64,000 nucleotides of DNA from Pseudomonas fluorescens (GTDB lineage: Bacteria > Pseudomonadota > Gammaproteobacteria > Pseudomonadales > Pseudomonadaceae), in NCBI RefSeq assembly GCF_902497855.1, contig NZ_CABVHU010000001.1, positions 876,595 through 940,594 on the forward strand, written 5' to 3'. Position 1 is the stretch's first letter; each line of letters starts with the position of its first letter. The position numbers and the translations under genes were made by a program. Positions 7,288 to 16,316 of this stretch are shown in pieces. The notes below the pieces were generated by a model that was given only the letters and a program-made list of their open reading frames with translations, was not told the DNA's origin and ran no database searches.

Positions 7288-8300
7288 TCGTCCTTCTGCT
7301 GTTCTGCTGCGTCGGGCGCTGTCGCAACGACGGCCGCCAGGCGCAGTTGCTCCAGCTGCGACTGGGCCTGCGTCAACTCAGCTTCCAGTGATTTGTTGGC
7401 CTGGGCGTGTTCCTCGACACTCTGTTTGAGTGACTGACTTTCCAGCAGGGCAGTGCGCAAGCGTTCCTGGAGGAGGGTGCGCTCGCTGTCGATGCGATTG
7501 GCCTGTTCCAGCAACTGGTCCTGGCGATGGTGGGTTTGCTTGAGCTGTTCCTGCAGGAGGCTCAACTCGCGCAGCGTTCCTCGGTTCTCCGTCAGCAGGC
7601 GCTCATTGTCACGGTGCAGCTGGGTGATTTCATCCTGACGCACCAGTGCGCTTTGCTGGGCCTGGCGCAATTCCATCTGAATCTGCTGCACCTGGCCTTC
7701 ATGACGGCTTTGCTCCTGCTCGCGCTGCTCTTTGACGGCGTTGCGGTAGTGCTCCAGCGCATCGCGCGAATGCAGGTGTTTCTCTTCAAGGGAGCGGATC
7801 TGCTCGTCCTTGTCTTGCAGGCGTAATTCGAAATCAGCCAATGCCTGGTTCAGTCCGGCGTTGCGGGTTTGCTCGCCTTGCAACAGGGCGCGGGTGCTTT
7901 CCAGTGCTTCGGATTCCTGGGTGTAGGCCAGGCTTTGAATTTCGTATTGCTGCTGCAACAGCGTGTTGGCTTTCCGGGCTTCGGTCAGTTGAGTGTCAAG
8001 CTCTGTGCGCTGTTGCTCGAACTGCGCGCGTGCCTGATCGATCGGTTCCTGGGCCTGCTCCCTCAGGCGCTGCGCCAGGTGCGAGACCAGTGCTGCGAGC
8101 TCGTCGTCGAGGGGTTCGGAAGAAGACTCGGCCGGTTCGGTGCCGTCATCCAGTTCTTTCAGATAACGGTGGATGGTGGTTTTCGAACCGGTGTTGCCCA
8201 TTTCGATCCGGACCGCATCGATGCTCGGGTTTTCGCCGCGGGCGAGGATTGCCAATCGGGCCGTTTGGACCACTGCTTTGTTGATGCCGCCACGGGCCAT
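7284..8300 (-). CDS. KfrA-like DNA-binding protein with long coiled coil
   Basis: Residues 1-50 ([20 protein letters not shown], then [20 protein letters not shown]) match the KfrA N-terminal DNA-binding domain, known from plasmid proteins that repress their own promoter. From about residue 85 to 320 the protein is almost continuous Gln/Glu/Leu/Arg coiled coil, so it probably forms long oligomers. I chose the ATG at 8300 because it starts exactly at the domain and has GGAGAGC upstream; the open frame extends 16 codons further, across a palindromic site. It faces away from a tyrosine recombinase gene, the two sharing a 390-bp interval. Role unknown: local nucleoid or recombination control is inference. 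Confidence 0.85.
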   Translation of the reverse strand: MARGGINKAVVQTARLAILARGENPSIDAVRIEMGNTGSKTTIHRYLKELDDGTEPAESSSEPLDDELAALVSHLAQRLREQAQEPIDQARAQFEQQRTELDTQLTEARKANTLLQQQYEIQSLAYTQESEALESTRALLQGEQTRNAGLNQALADFELRLQDKDEQIRSLEEKHLHSRDALEHYRNAVKEQREQEQSRHEGQVQQIQMELRQAQQSALVRQDEITQLHRDNERLLTENRGTLRELSLLQEQLKQTHHRQDQLLEQANRIDSERTLLQERLRTALLESQSLKQSVEEHAQANKSLEAELTQAQSQLEQLRLAAVVATAPDAAEQQKDD

Positions 8301-8323
8301 GTGCTCTCCTACGATTTCGTAAT

Positions 8324-8356
8324 GTGGTACGTACCACTTAATACACATTGTACCAC
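8324..8356. promoter_or_regulatory. Palindromic operator candidate for the KfrA-like protein
   Basis: A perfect 14-bp palindrome GTGGTACGTACCAC (8324-8337) is followed by a further half site GTACCAC at 8350-8356. It lies 24 bp upstream of the KfrA-like start. Members of the KfrA family bind repeats at their own promoter, so autoregulation is a reasonable inference. Confidence 0.55.
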
Positions 8357-8464
8357 GCCTGGTGGAAAGTTAAATATGCGTATGTTTATGACCCGGGATA
8401 TACTGGTGTTACCCCGTGTGAGAGCGTTTCCAAGATGTTCATCGCTCTATTTCCGTACGCAAAC

Positions 8465-8560
8465 CCCTGTAGGAGCTGGCTTGCCAGCGAAAGCGGTGTG
8501 TCAGTCGACCCATTTTTGACTGGACGGACGCCTTCGCTGGCAAGCCAGCTCCTACAGGGG
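8465..8560. repeat. REPIN (GTAGGAGCTGGCTTGCCAGCG type)
   Basis: The arms CCTGTAGGAGCTGGCTTGCC and its inverted partner ending CTCCTACAGG flank a short variable spacer. It lies in the KfrA-like/recombinase interval. Confidence 0.9.
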
Positions 8561-8655
8561 GCGGTGTCAATTTCGGGATTGGCGTACAAAACCCGAGAGC
8601 GCCGGGGGCATTCAGGCAGCACGCGTTATCGTTCACGTCCATCGTCGGAGCGCCG

Positions 8656-8679
8656 CCCGGAGCAAGCTCGCTCCTACAG
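8656..8679. repeat. Single REP arm next to the recombinase start
   Basis: CCCGGAGCAAGCTCGCTCCTAC is half a REPIN whose other arm is absent. Its outer edge abuts AGAGG, the ribosome site of the recombinase gene. The sequence just before (GCGTTATCGTTCACGTCCATCG) matches REPIN spacer seen elsewhere, so this looks like a partly deleted REPIN. Confidence 0.7.
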
Positions 8680-8690
8680 AGGTTATGTTC

Positions 8691-9629
8691 ATGAGTGAGC
8701 TGGATCGTTATCTGCAAGCCGCCACCCGCGACAACACCCGTCGCAGCTACCGGGCGGCCATCGAGCACTTCGAAGGCAGTTGGGGCGGATTTCTGCCGGC
8801 AACGGCCGATAGCATCGCGCGCTACCTGGTGGCGTATGCCGGTGAGCTGTCGATCAACACCCTGAAGCTGCGCTTGTCGGCCCTGGCGCAATGGCACAAC
8901 AGTCAGGGTTTTGCCGATCCGACCAAAGCGCCGGTGGTGCGCAAAGTATTTAAAGGCATTCGCGCGCTGCATCCGGCGCAGGAGAAGCAGGCCGAGCCAT
9001 TGCAACTGCAGCACCTCGAGCAGGCAGTGGCCTGGCTGGAGCAAGAGGCGCAAACCGCGAAATCTGCAAACAATCAACCGGTGCTGCTGCGGGCAAAGCG
9101 CGACACAGCGCTGATCCTGCTGGGCTTCTGGCGTGGCTTTCGCAGCGATGAGTTGTGTCGCCTGCAGATCGAGCACGTGCAAGCGAGCGCCGGTGCCGGC
9201 ATCACGCTGTACCTGCCGCGCAGCAAGAGCGACCGGGAAAACCTCGGCAAGACCTATCAGACACCGGCTTTGCAGCGGTTGTGTCCGGTGCAGGCGTACA
9301 TCGACTGGATCAGCACGGCGGCGTTGGTTCGTGGCCCGGTGTTTCGCGGGATCGACCGTTGGGGCCACTTGAGCGAGGAGGGATTGCACGCCAACAGCGT
9401 GATCCCGTTATTGCGCCAGGCGCTGGAGCGCGCGGGGATTCCCGCGGAACACTACACCAGCCATTCCCTGCGCCGCGGCTTCGCCACCTGGGCGCATCAG
9501 AGCGGATGGGATTTGAAATCGTTGATGAGCTACGTCGGCTGGAAGGACATGAAGTCGGCCATGCGCTACGTTGACGCCAACCCGTTTCCGGTGATGCCGC
9601 GGATCGTTGAAAAGCCCGTGATCTCCTAG
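8691..9629 (+). CDS. Tyrosine recombinase (integrase/XerCD fold)
   Basis: The 312-residue protein has an N-terminal SAM-like core-binding domain (about 5-95; NTRRSYRAAIEHF) and a C-terminal catalytic domain. All catalytic positions are visible: R151 in GFRSDEL, K179 in RSKSDR, H258-x-x-R261 in HSLRRG, W284 in the position often held by His, and nucleophile Y293 in MRYVD. It should therefore be active in strand exchange. The ATG at 8691 is preferred over that at 8685 because AGAGG is 8 bp upstream. No phage genes, excisionase or attachment repeats were seen nearby, so this is not an obvious prophage. It is divergent from a KfrA-like gene. Confidence 0.9.
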   Translation: MSELDRYLQAATRDNTRRSYRAAIEHFEGSWGGFLPATADSIARYLVAYAGELSINTLKLRLSALAQWHNSQGFADPTKAPVVRKVFKGIRALHPAQEKQAEPLQLQHLEQAVAWLEQEAQTAKSANNQPVLLRAKRDTALILLGFWRGFRSDELCRLQIEHVQASAGAGITLYLPRSKSDRENLGKTYQTPALQRLCPVQAYIDWISTAALVRGPVFRGIDRWGHLSEEGLHANSVIPLLRQALERAGIPAEHYTSHSLRRGFATWAHQSGWDLKSLMSYVGWKDMKSAMRYVDANPFPVMPRIVEKPVIS

Positions 9630-9826
9630 CAGCATTCTCAATCCATTGCCCCGTAGCGCTGTGGGAACCCATTGAGAAAAGTCCCTAGGAGCGTTTTCTT
9701 CTATTAATACTGTTCGCTAATAGCGAAAACCAATCAGCAGCATGAGGTTTGCCAATGAGCCATCGGGAGATTGAATAGGTAGGATTCATTCCATCAACTT
9801 ATTCAACCCCTGACGGAGAGTCATCG

Positions 9827-10390
9827 ATGCCTATCATCAACAGCCAAGTTAAACCGTTCAAAGCTGACGCCTTCAAAAATGGCGACTTCGTAAAAGTGTC
9901 GGACGCTGACCTGAAAGGCAAATGGTCTGTCGTATTCTTCTACCCAGCCGACTTCACCTTCGTTTGCCCGACCGAACTGGAAGACCTGGCCGACAACTAC
10001 GACGCGTTCCAGAAGCTGGGCGTCGAGATCTACAGCGTTTCCACCGATACCCACTTTGCCCATGCTGCCTGGCACAACACTTCGCCAGCCATCGGCAAAA
10101 TCCAGTACACCATGATCGGTGACCCGACCCACGCCATCTCCCGCAACTTCGACGTGCTGATCGAAGAAGCCGGTCTGGCTGACCGCGGCACCTTCGTGAT
10201 CAACCCTGAAGGCCAGATCAAAATCGTCGAGCTGAACGACGGTGGCGTAGGCCGTGACGCTTCCGAGTTGCTGCGCAAAATCAAGGCTGCTCAATACGTC
10301 GCTGCTCACCCGGGCCAGGTTTGCCCAGCCAAGTGGAAAGAAGGCGAGGCCACGCTGGCTCCGTCCCTGGACCTGGTCGGCAAGATCTAA
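9827..10390 (+). CDS. ahpC: Alkyl hydroperoxide reductase subunit C (peroxiredoxin)
   Basis: AhpC is a typical 2-Cys peroxiredoxin that reduces H2O2, organic peroxides and peroxynitrite. Length 187 residues is normal. The peroxidatic cysteine is C47 in FTFVCPTE and the resolving cysteine is C166 in [17 protein letters not shown] upstream is a good ribosome site. It is followed by a terminator at 10453 and then ahpF, so ahpF is probably read through or has its own promoter. An OxyR-controlled promoter is expected from the family, but I could not define a convincing site in 9630-9826. Confidence 0.97.
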   Translation: MPIINSQVKPFKADAFKNGDFVKVSDADLKGKWSVVFFYPADFTFVCPTELEDLADNYDAFQKLGVEIYSVSTDTHFAHAAWHNTSPAIGKIQYTMIGDPTHAISRNFDVLIEEAGLADRGTFVINPEGQIKIVELNDGGVGRDASELLRKIKAAQYVAAHPGQVCPAKWKEGEATLAPSLDLVGKI

Positions 10391-10452
10391 GTCTGTGACA
10401 CGCTTGATCAGGGCGGCACTCCGCACCTCCTGAGTACGCTGCACCGCCCAAT

Positions 10453-10491
10453 AAAAACGCCCGGGCGAGATTCGCTCGGGCGTTTTTTTTA
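10453..10491 (+). terminator. Terminator/attenuator between ahpC and ahpF
   Basis: AACGCCCG … CGGGCGTT followed by eight T residues forms a stem-loop 60 bp after ahpC and 25 bp before ahpF. This arrangement would give much more ahpC than ahpF mRNA. Confidence 0.8.
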
Positions 10492-10516
10492 CACACTGAA
10501 AAAGGAAATCGCCCGT

Positions 10517-12079
10517 ATGTTGGACGCCAATCTTAAAACCCAGTTGAAGTCATACCTGGAACGGGTCACCCAACCGATCGAGATCGTTGCCTCCCTCGAC
10601 GACGGTGCGAAATCCAGGGAAATGCTCGAACTCTTGAAAGACGTTGCCAGTCTTTCCAGCCAGATTACCTTGCTCGACAACGGTGATGATGCACGCAAAC
10701 CATCGTTCTCGATCAATCGCCCGGGTGCCGATATCAGCCTGCGTTTTGCCGGCATCCCCATGGGCCACGAATTCACTTCCCTGGTGCTGGCCTTGCTGCA
10801 AGTCGGCGGCCACCCATCGAAGGCCAGTGTCGAGGTGATCGAACAGATCCGTTCGCTCAAGGGCGAGTTCAACTTCGAGACTTACTTCTCGCTGTCCTGC
10901 CAGAACTGCCCGGACGTGGTCCAGGCCCTGAACCTGATGGCCGTGTTGAACCCCGGCATCCGCCACGTCGCCATCGACGGCGCGCTGTTCCAGGCCGAAG
11001 TCGACGAGCGCCAGATCATGGCCGTGCCCAGTGTCTACCTCAACGGCGTGAACTTCGGCCAGGGTCGCATGGGCCTGGAAGAAATCCTCGCCAGGATCGA
11101 CACCAGCGGCATCGAGCGCCAGGCCGAGAAAATCAGCGCCAAACAAGCCTTTGACGTACTGGTGGTCGGCGGTGGCCCGGCTGGTGCTTCGGCAGCGATC
11201 TACGCCGCCCGTAAAGGCATTCGCACCGGTGTCGCGGCCGAGCGTTTTGGTGGGCAGGTGCTGGACACCATGGCCATCGAGAACTTCATCTCGGTACAGG
11301 AAACCGAAGGGCCGAAACTGGCCGTGGCCCTGGAAGAACACGTCAAGCAGTACGACGTCGACATCATGAACCTGCAACGGGCCGACAAGCTGGTGCCGGG
11401 CAAGAACGGCGAGCTGAACGAAGTCCACTTCGCCAGCGGCGCGACATTGAAAGCCAGGACCGTGATCCTCGCGACCGGTGCACGCTGGCGTGAAATGAAC
11501 GTCCCCGGTGAGCAGCAATACCGCAACAAGGGCGTGGCGTACTGCCCGCACTGTGACGGTCCGCTGTTCAAAGGCAAGCGGGTGGCGGTGATCGGCGGCG
11601 GTAACTCCGGCGTCGAAGCGGCCATCGACCTGGCCGGCATCGTGTCCCATGTGACGCTGCTCGAATTCGACGTGCAACTGCGCGCCGACGCGGTCCTGCA
11701 GCGCAAGTTGCACAGCCTGCCGAACGTCACCGTGATAACCAGTGCGCAAACCACCGAAGTGACCGGCGACGGGCAGAAGGTCAATGGCCTGCGCTATAAG
11801 GATCGTCAGTCGGACGAGCTGCGGACGGTGGAGCTGGAAGGGATCTTCGTGCAGATCGGTCTGCTGCCCAACACCGATTGGCTCAAAGGTACCATCGAGT
11901 TGTCGCCGCGTGGCGAGATCATCGTCGATGCCCGGGGCGAGACGTCGGTGCCGGGGGTGTTTGCGGCCGGTGATGTGACGACTGTGCCATACAAGCAGAT
12001 CGTGATTGCGGTGGGCGAGGGGGCAAAGGCTTCCCTGAGCGCGTTCGATCACTTGATCCGGACGTCAGCCCCGGCATAA
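10517..12079 (+). CDS. ahpF: Alkyl hydroperoxide reductase subunit F
   Basis: AhpF is the flavoprotein disulfide reductase that passes electrons from NADH to AhpC. The 520-residue protein shows an N-terminal double thioredoxin fold with redox pair C128/C131 in LSCQNCPD, then a thioredoxin-reductase-like part with FAD motif [19 protein letters not shown] (216-234) and redox pair C343/C346 in AYCPHCDGP, and NAD motif [19 protein letters not shown]. The C-terminal [15 protein letters not shown] is the usual FAD motif. It is followed by a terminator at 12099. Confidence 0.97.
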   Translation: MLDANLKTQLKSYLERVTQPIEIVASLDDGAKSREMLELLKDVASLSSQITLLDNGDDARKPSFSINRPGADISLRFAGIPMGHEFTSLVLALLQVGGHPSKASVEVIEQIRSLKGEFNFETYFSLSCQNCPDVVQALNLMAVLNPGIRHVAIDGALFQAEVDERQIMAVPSVYLNGVNFGQGRMGLEEILARIDTSGIERQAEKISAKQAFDVLVVGGGPAGASAAIYAARKGIRTGVAAERFGGQVLDTMAIENFISVQETEGPKLAVALEEHVKQYDVDIMNLQRADKLVPGKNGELNEVHFASGATLKARTVILATGARWREMNVPGEQQYRNKGVAYCPHCDGPLFKGKRVAVIGGGNSGVEAAIDLAGIVSHVTLLEFDVQLRADAVLQRKLHSLPNVTVITSAQTTEVTGDGQKVNGLRYKDRQSDELRTVELEGIFVQIGLLPNTDWLKGTIELSPRGEIIVDARGETSVPGVFAAGDVTTVPYKQIVIAVGEGAKASLSAFDHLIRTSAPA

Positions 12080-12098
12080 AAGCCGGCGCTGAAAACAT

Positions 12099-12129
12099 AA
12101 AAAACCCATGAGCGATCATGGGTTTTTTG
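12099..12129 (+). terminator. Rho-independent terminator of ahpF
   Basis: AAAAACCCATGA GCGA TCATGGGTTTTTT is a stem-loop with T tail, 20 bp after the ahpF stop. It can also work in the other direction. Confidence 0.85.
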
Positions 12130-12152
12130 TGCGCGCCGTTGCACGCTTTACG

Positions 12153-12260
12153 GATCGTTCCCACGCTCTGCGTGGGAATGCAGCCCGGGACGCTCCGCGT
12201 CCCAAAAGCGTGACGCAGAGCGTCACTGAAGACGTTACCACGCAGAGCGTGGGAACGATC
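12153..12260. repeat. REP element of the GTTCCCACGC…GCGTGGGAAC family
   Basis: The outer arms GATCGTTCCCACGCTCTGCG and CGCAGAGCGTGGGAACGATC are inverted, with nested inner hairpins (GACGCTCCGCGTC, GACGCAGAGCGTC). Copies of this family are also at 47414, 60653 and 62193. Confidence 0.9.
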
Positions 12261-12278
12261 AGTGGCAGCGAGCTTTCT

Positions 12279-12800
12279 TTACAGCGGGGCGGGCTGGATG
12301 ATTTCGACCCAATAGGCATCCGGATCCTTGATGAACGCCAGGCTCTTCATACGGCCGTCGTTCAGGCGTTTCTGGAAATCGCAGCCCAGGGCCTCGAAGC
12401 GCTCGCAGGCGGCGACGATGTCGGGCACCGAGATGCAGATGTGGCCGAAACCGCGCGGGTCGGTGTTGCCGTTGTGGTAGGCAAAATCCGCGTCGTTTTC
12501 GGTGCCGTGGTTGTGGGTCAGTTCGAGAATGCCGGGGATCGACTTCATCCACTCGGTGCGCGCCGCGGCGTCGGCCGGGATCTGTTCCTTAGCGACCAGC
12601 GCCAGGAAGTACAGGCTGAATTCGGCTTCCGGGAAGTCGCGTTTTTCCACCAGCGAAAAACCGAGGATCCGGGTGTAGAAGTCCAGGGACTTGGTGATGT
12701 CCTTGACCCGCAGCATGGTGTGGTTGAAGACGAACTTGTGGGTCGCGGTGTCAGGCTGGGCGGTCACGCCGGGGAAGGTGTTCAATTCGTGCAGGCTCAT
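12279..12800 (-). CDS. gloA: Lactoylglutathione lyase (glyoxalase I)
   Basis: Glyoxalase I isomerises the methylglyoxal-glutathione hemithioacetal to S-lactoylglutathione. The 173-residue protein is of the longer type (compare about 135 for the E. coli enzyme), which in Pseudomonas tends to be the zinc-dependent class. Motifs FNHTMLRVKDITKSLDFYT, ILELTHNHGTE and GFGHICISVPD place the metal ligands H, E, H, with the last acid in YWVEIIQP. CGGAGGGCCC before the ATG at 12800 fixes the start over the upstream alternative. The neighbourhood (gor, ahpCF) is also detoxification. Confidence 0.93.
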   Translation of the reverse strand: MSLHELNTFPGVTAQPDTATHKFVFNHTMLRVKDITKSLDFYTRILGFSLVEKRDFPEAEFSLYFLALVAKEQIPADAAARTEWMKSIPGILELTHNHGTENDADFAYHNGNTDPRGFGHICISVPDIVAACERFEALGCDFQKRLNDGRMKSLAFIKDPDAYWVEIIQPAPL

Positions 12801-12938
12801 GGGCCCTCCGGACAATAAGTGGGGCTAGCGAATGGTGACCATGATACGCAAGGGCACGGGCATCACCAAACTTCGGCTATTGCCTGGGCGACGTGCGAGG
12901 CTCAGACTTTACGGATCAACCCCTGAGTATTCATTGTA

Positions 12939-13463
12939 ATGATTCGATTCTGCCCATCGATGTTCGTTTTGCTGAGTGTGTTCTGGGCTGCGACCACCGC
13001 TCACGCCGATGCGCCAGTCGTGACCTGGCCTGCCGGCTGGCAAGTCGAAGCCGTCCCGCAAGATCCAGCCAATGCCCAGGTGTCGCGCCAGCGTGCGGTG
13101 AAAACCGATCAAGGCGGCACACCGGTGATGGTGATGGAATTGACCATGACCCAGGTGCAAAGCGGCCACCAGGTGAATCTGCAGGGTGTATTGCTGGAGA
13201 TGCGCAAGTCGGTGCAGAAAGACTTCTTCCAAGGCGGCTATCAAAGTGTCTGCAACAAGATTCACCCCACTCGCTTGAGCCGCCTGGAGGCGCTGGAAAC
13301 TACCTGCACCATCACCCAGAACGGTCGTCATGTGCTGTCTCAAACTTTGGTGGCCGCCGTGGATGCCGATAAGGCCTATGTTTTTTCCTCCGCGGGGCAG
13401 GCGGACGCTTATAAGGCAAGTCAGGGTGAAATAGACGCTGCCCGTAACAGTTTGAAACTTTAG
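12939..13463 (+). CDS. Secreted DUF4946-type protein
   Basis: The 174-residue protein starts with a Sec signal peptide MIRFCPSMFVLLSVFWAATT ending near AHA, so it is periplasmic or exported. The mature part begins DAPVVTWPAGWQVEAVPQ and contains QKDFFQGGYQSVCNKIHPTR and ALETTCTITQNG with two cysteines that may pair. The layout matches a Pseudomonas-restricted family that I recall as DUF4946. No enzymatic motif is visible. A terminator follows beyond a REPIN. Function unknown. Confidence 0.75.
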   Translation: MIRFCPSMFVLLSVFWAATTAHADAPVVTWPAGWQVEAVPQDPANAQVSRQRAVKTDQGGTPVMVMELTMTQVQSGHQVNLQGVLLEMRKSVQKDFFQGGYQSVCNKIHPTRLSRLEALETTCTITQNGRHVLSQTLVAAVDADKAYVFSSAGQADAYKASQGEIDAARNSLKL

Positions 13464-13536
13464 TTGAAGATTTCAATGCACTGCAGGGTGTTAGTACTTA
13501 TCGACATTTTTAGATAGCCGATGGGACTAAGCACAC

Positions 13537-13651
13537 TGTAGGAGCGAGCTTGCTCCGGGCGGCGTTCCGACGATGGATTCCAGAACACCGCGTACTATCC
13601 AGCAAACACGCGTTATCGTTGGCGACCATCGCGAGCAAGCTTGCTCCTACA
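13537..13651. repeat. REPIN with extended spacer
   Basis: The arms TGTAGGAGCGAGCTTGCTCC and CGAGCAAGCTTGCTCCTAC are inverted. The spacer contains ACACGCGTTATCGTT as in other units, but is longer than in the 100-bp copies. Confidence 0.85.
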
Positions 13652-13656
13652 ACAGC

Positions 13657-13683
13657 ATGGCCTGCATTGCAGGGCTTTTTTAT
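13657..13683 (+). terminator. Terminator after the DUF4946-type gene
   Basis: GGCCTGC ATT GCAGGGC followed by TTTTTT forms a short stem-loop. It lies between the plus-strand secreted-protein gene and the end of mvaU. Confidence 0.65.
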
Positions 13684-13695
13684 TACCGCGAGTAC

Positions 13696-14061
13696 TTAAC
13701 CACGCAGCCAGGAATCCACGGTATCAACACCGTATTGTTCCTTCCAGGCTTTCAGGCCGCGGTGGTTGCCGCCCTTGGTTTCGATCAGTTCACCGGTGTG
13801 CGGATTCTGATAGACCTTGACCACGCGAGCGCGGCGGGTTTTCGGTGCTGCGGCCTGTTGCAGACCGGATTTTCCCGGGTTCGGATCGAGAATGGCGATG
13901 ACGTCGCGCAGGCTTTTGCCATAGTTTTTCATCAGCCCCTGGAGCTTTTCTTCGAATTCGATTTCTTTCTTGAGCCCGGCATCGTTCTTCAGGGCTTCCA
14001 ACTGCTTGAGCTGTTCCTGAAGGGCCTTTTCAGCTGCACGAAATTCAGCGAGTCTGGACAA
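13696..14061 (-). CDS. mvaU: H-NS-family transcriptional silencer MvaU
   Basis: MvaT/MvaU proteins bind AT-rich DNA and silence horizontally acquired genes in Pseudomonas. The 121-residue protein reads SRLAEFRAAEKALQEQLKQL, a coiled-coil oligomerisation region (1-60), then a basic linker (KTRRARVVK) and the DNA-binding motif ETKGGNHRGLKAWK (95-107). The RLAEFRAAEKALQ start marks MvaU rather than MvaT. There is no ATG at the homologous start: the codon is TTG at 14061, with TGGAGT 8 bp upstream. Longer in-frame starts would add residues not found in the family as I know it. Confidence 0.88.
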   Translation of the reverse strand: MSRLAEFRAAEKALQEQLKQLEALKNDAGLKKEIEFEEKLQGLMKNYGKSLRDVIAILDPNPGKSGLQQAAAPKTRRARVVKVYQNPHTGELIETKGGNHRGLKAWKEQYGVDTVDSWLRG

Positions 14062-14295
14062 TATCTTTACTCCAATAGTGTATTTGGCTGATACCAACCG
14101 CAAACAAGGCTATAAGCCAAGCGCCTTGTAGCGACTCGGTGATAATGGCTCACCTGCCAATCTTTGCGCAGGCATGAAAAATTGTAGTAGTTAATGGGCC
14201 AAGAGTAAATCCTGTCTGGTTTTTCATGTAACTACACTAGCCTGTTGATTCAAGTCGGTGCACCGCCGCTCTATCTCGTCGCTTTTAGCGGCTAG

Positions 14296-15831
14296 TTAAT
14301 GGTGACTTAATGCTTTAATGAACTCTGCACCGGGCATTGGCCGGCCAAACAGATAACCTTGCAGGAAGTTCACGCCGTGGGCGGTCAGGTAATCACTTTG
14401 CTCTGCGGTTTCCACGCCCTCGGCGACGATGGCCAGATCGAGCTTGGCCGAGAGTTCGATAATGGTGTCGAGTATGTGCCGGGAGAGGGCGTCGACCCCG
14501 ATCATGGCGACAAAACTCTGGTCGATTTTCAGGAAGTCCACGTTGAATTGACGCAGATAACCCAGGCTCGAGTGGCCGGTGCCAAAGTCGTCGATCGCGA
14601 TCATCACGCCGAGCCCGTGCAGCTGTTCGAACAATTGATGGGTCATGGCCGTGGGCTCGATCAGTTCGCGCTCGGTCAATTCCAGCACCAGGCTGATCGA
14701 GCCCGGTGCGAAAGCCTTGATGAACTCGCGACACTCCTCGATCAGATCCAGGTTCCTGCAATGACTGGCGGTGATGTTGATGCCGATGTGGAACGGCGCT
14801 TTGAACGACGCGGACAGGGGCGCCAGCAACGCGGCGGTCTGTTGCATCAATGCGCGGGTCATCGGCACGATCAGCCCGGAGTACTCGGCAAACGGGATGA
14901 ACAGGTCCGGGCGCACCAGGCCTTCCTTCGGGTGATTCCAGCGCATCAGTACTTCGCAGCCGGACCACTGCTTGCTATCGCCATGGACCACCGGCTGAAA
15001 GTAGGGAATGAACTCCGCGGCTTCCATCGCGCGCTGCATTTCACGGCTGGGCGACAGGGTGCGCTTTTGCACAAAATGCCCGATCGAGCCGGACACCGCG
15101 CCGAAAAAGAGCAGCAAGCTGAACAGTGGCGGATACTCGCTTTTCATATAGCGCCAGGTTTCGCCCTCGGGGAAACCGGCTGCCACGGTAAAAGCATATC
15201 GCGAGGAAGTCAGCACGCTTTGCGCCACCGCAAAGTGGGGCAGGGCACCGTCATGGAAGCGGCCATCGGCGGACAACCAATTCGGGCCAACTTGCAATAC
15301 CAGCAAGGTCTTGCGATCGATCAGGCGCAGTACATTACTCAGATGATAACCGTCCAGGTTGCTCATGGCCCCCTGTTTGCCTGCGCTGAGTCGATACACC
15401 AGCACCGCGCTATCCGGCGTGACCAGGTTGCCCTTCATCAACGACAAGCGGCCTTTGCTGTAGTCGCCGGCAGCGAGCTTTTGCTGATAGTCGCCAAACA
15501 GGGAACTGCAATAAAGGGTGTTGTCCCACACCAGGCTGGTCGAGCGTACGAAGGGGCGGCGGGTGACCTGTTCGCGCAGGGCCAGATTGACATCCAGGCA
15601 GCTTTGGCCCGCCAACGGCAGCAATTCGCGCGCGGCCTCGGCGGTGTTGTCGAACATCAGTTCGAACTGGCGCACGGCTTCTTCCGCCGTCAGCCGGGTA
15701 CTTTGTTGCAGTGTGCGTTCGGCCTGCATATGGAGAATGGCGCCCCCCAGCAAGACCGGGAGTAAACCGCTCAAAACGGTCACGGCAATCCTGATGCCGC
15801 GTTTGCGGCGGCTTTTGACGTTCAGTGGCAT
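14296..15831 (-). CDS. Membrane c-di-GMP phosphodiesterase, CSS-motif sensor plus EAL domain
   Basis: The 511-residue protein has an N-terminal membrane helix (about 13-33), a periplasmic CSS-motif domain with C78 and the CSS triad at 108-110 (TLYCSSLFGD), a second helix (about 235-257), and a cytoplasmic EAL domain. EAL motifs are present: CEVLMRWNHP (EVL variant, common in active enzymes), NITASH, LELTERE, AIDDFGTGHSSLGYL, LKIDQSFV, AEGVET and QGYLFGRPMP. It should hydrolyse c-di-GMP. In characterised CSS-EAL proteins, the redox state of the two periplasmic cysteines controls activity and stability, so periplasmic oxidation is the likely input. Confidence 0.93.
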   Translation of the reverse strand: MPLNVKSRRKRGIRIAVTVLSGLLPVLLGGAILHMQAERTLQQSTRLTAEEAVRQFELMFDNTAEAARELLPLAGQSCLDVNLALREQVTRRPFVRSTSLVWDNTLYCSSLFGDYQQKLAAGDYSKGRLSLMKGNLVTPDSAVLVYRLSAGKQGAMSNLDGYHLSNVLRLIDRKTLLVLQVGPNWLSADGRFHDGALPHFAVAQSVLTSSRYAFTVAAGFPEGETWRYMKSEYPPLFSLLLFFGAVSGSIGHFVQKRTLSPSREMQRAMEAAEFIPYFQPVVHGDSKQWSGCEVLMRWNHPKEGLVRPDLFIPFAEYSGLIVPMTRALMQQTAALLAPLSASFKAPFHIGINITASHCRNLDLIEECREFIKAFAPGSISLVLELTERELIEPTAMTHQLFEQLHGLGVMIAIDDFGTGHSSLGYLRQFNVDFLKIDQSFVAMIGVDALSRHILDTIIELSAKLDLAIVAEGVETAEQSDYLTAHGVNFLQGYLFGRPMPGAEFIKALSHH

Positions 15832-16316
15832 TCGTGGAACCTGTTACGGTGAAAGAGGGCTCTCAAATGCAGGCAGGACGACAATAAGCCTCCCCAAAAG
15901 AGTTCAGGTAGCCGGCATGATAGATCGACTTGGGGGCTTTTGCCGATCAACGGTAGTCCAGGCTCGTGACTGATTTGAAACAAGCCAATGCCGCTGGCGG
16001 GGATTTTTCTGTGCAACAAACCCCTTGCGCGCGCAGGGAAAAAGGGGATTTGATACAGAAGGCGGACAAAATGATTTACGCTGTGTAGAATCGGGTTACG
16101 CATATAAGAATAATCGTCTTCTGGCAGCAGAAGCCTCGCCCGTCATAGCCTTGGGTCGACAATGAAGATATTTGGGTTTCAATTGATCTACGGTGACTTC
16201 CTCGCCCGCAGCGTTCGGGGAATCTCCTGCGCGCCTCCCGCCAGTCTCAGCATTGCCAGCAACTAACGATCCGTTACTTTCAGCTGTTGATTCTAAAAGC
16301 ATGATGAGGCGCCAAA
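15832..16316. other. Gene-free interval upstream of hpd
   Basis: This 485-bp stretch separates the divergent EAL gene and hpd. It contains no repeat of the families found elsewhere and no convincing gene; short open frames on the minus strand across 16096-16302 lack family features. It must hold the promoters for both genes, but I could not assign a specific binding site. Confidence 0.5.

Noticed and set aside
8465..9629. Prophage or genomic island marked by the tyrosine recombinase
   Set aside because: No phage genes, tRNA target or direct attachment repeats lie within reach; both sides are housekeeping genes.
9630..9826. OxyR-type site before ahpC
   Set aside because: Some ATAG-like quarter sites are present, but I could not place four with the right spacing; the expectation comes from knowledge of ahpC, not from this sequence.
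10550..12052. Long minus-strand frame inside ahpF, and similar long antisense frames inside the EAL gene (14359-15765) and the RND genes (38829-41393)
   Set aside because: All are antisense shadows of strongly identified proteins and have no motif of their own.
16096..16302. Possible small minus-strand gene upstream of hpd
   Set aside because: No ribosome site of note, no family pattern, and it would overlap the hpd promoter region.
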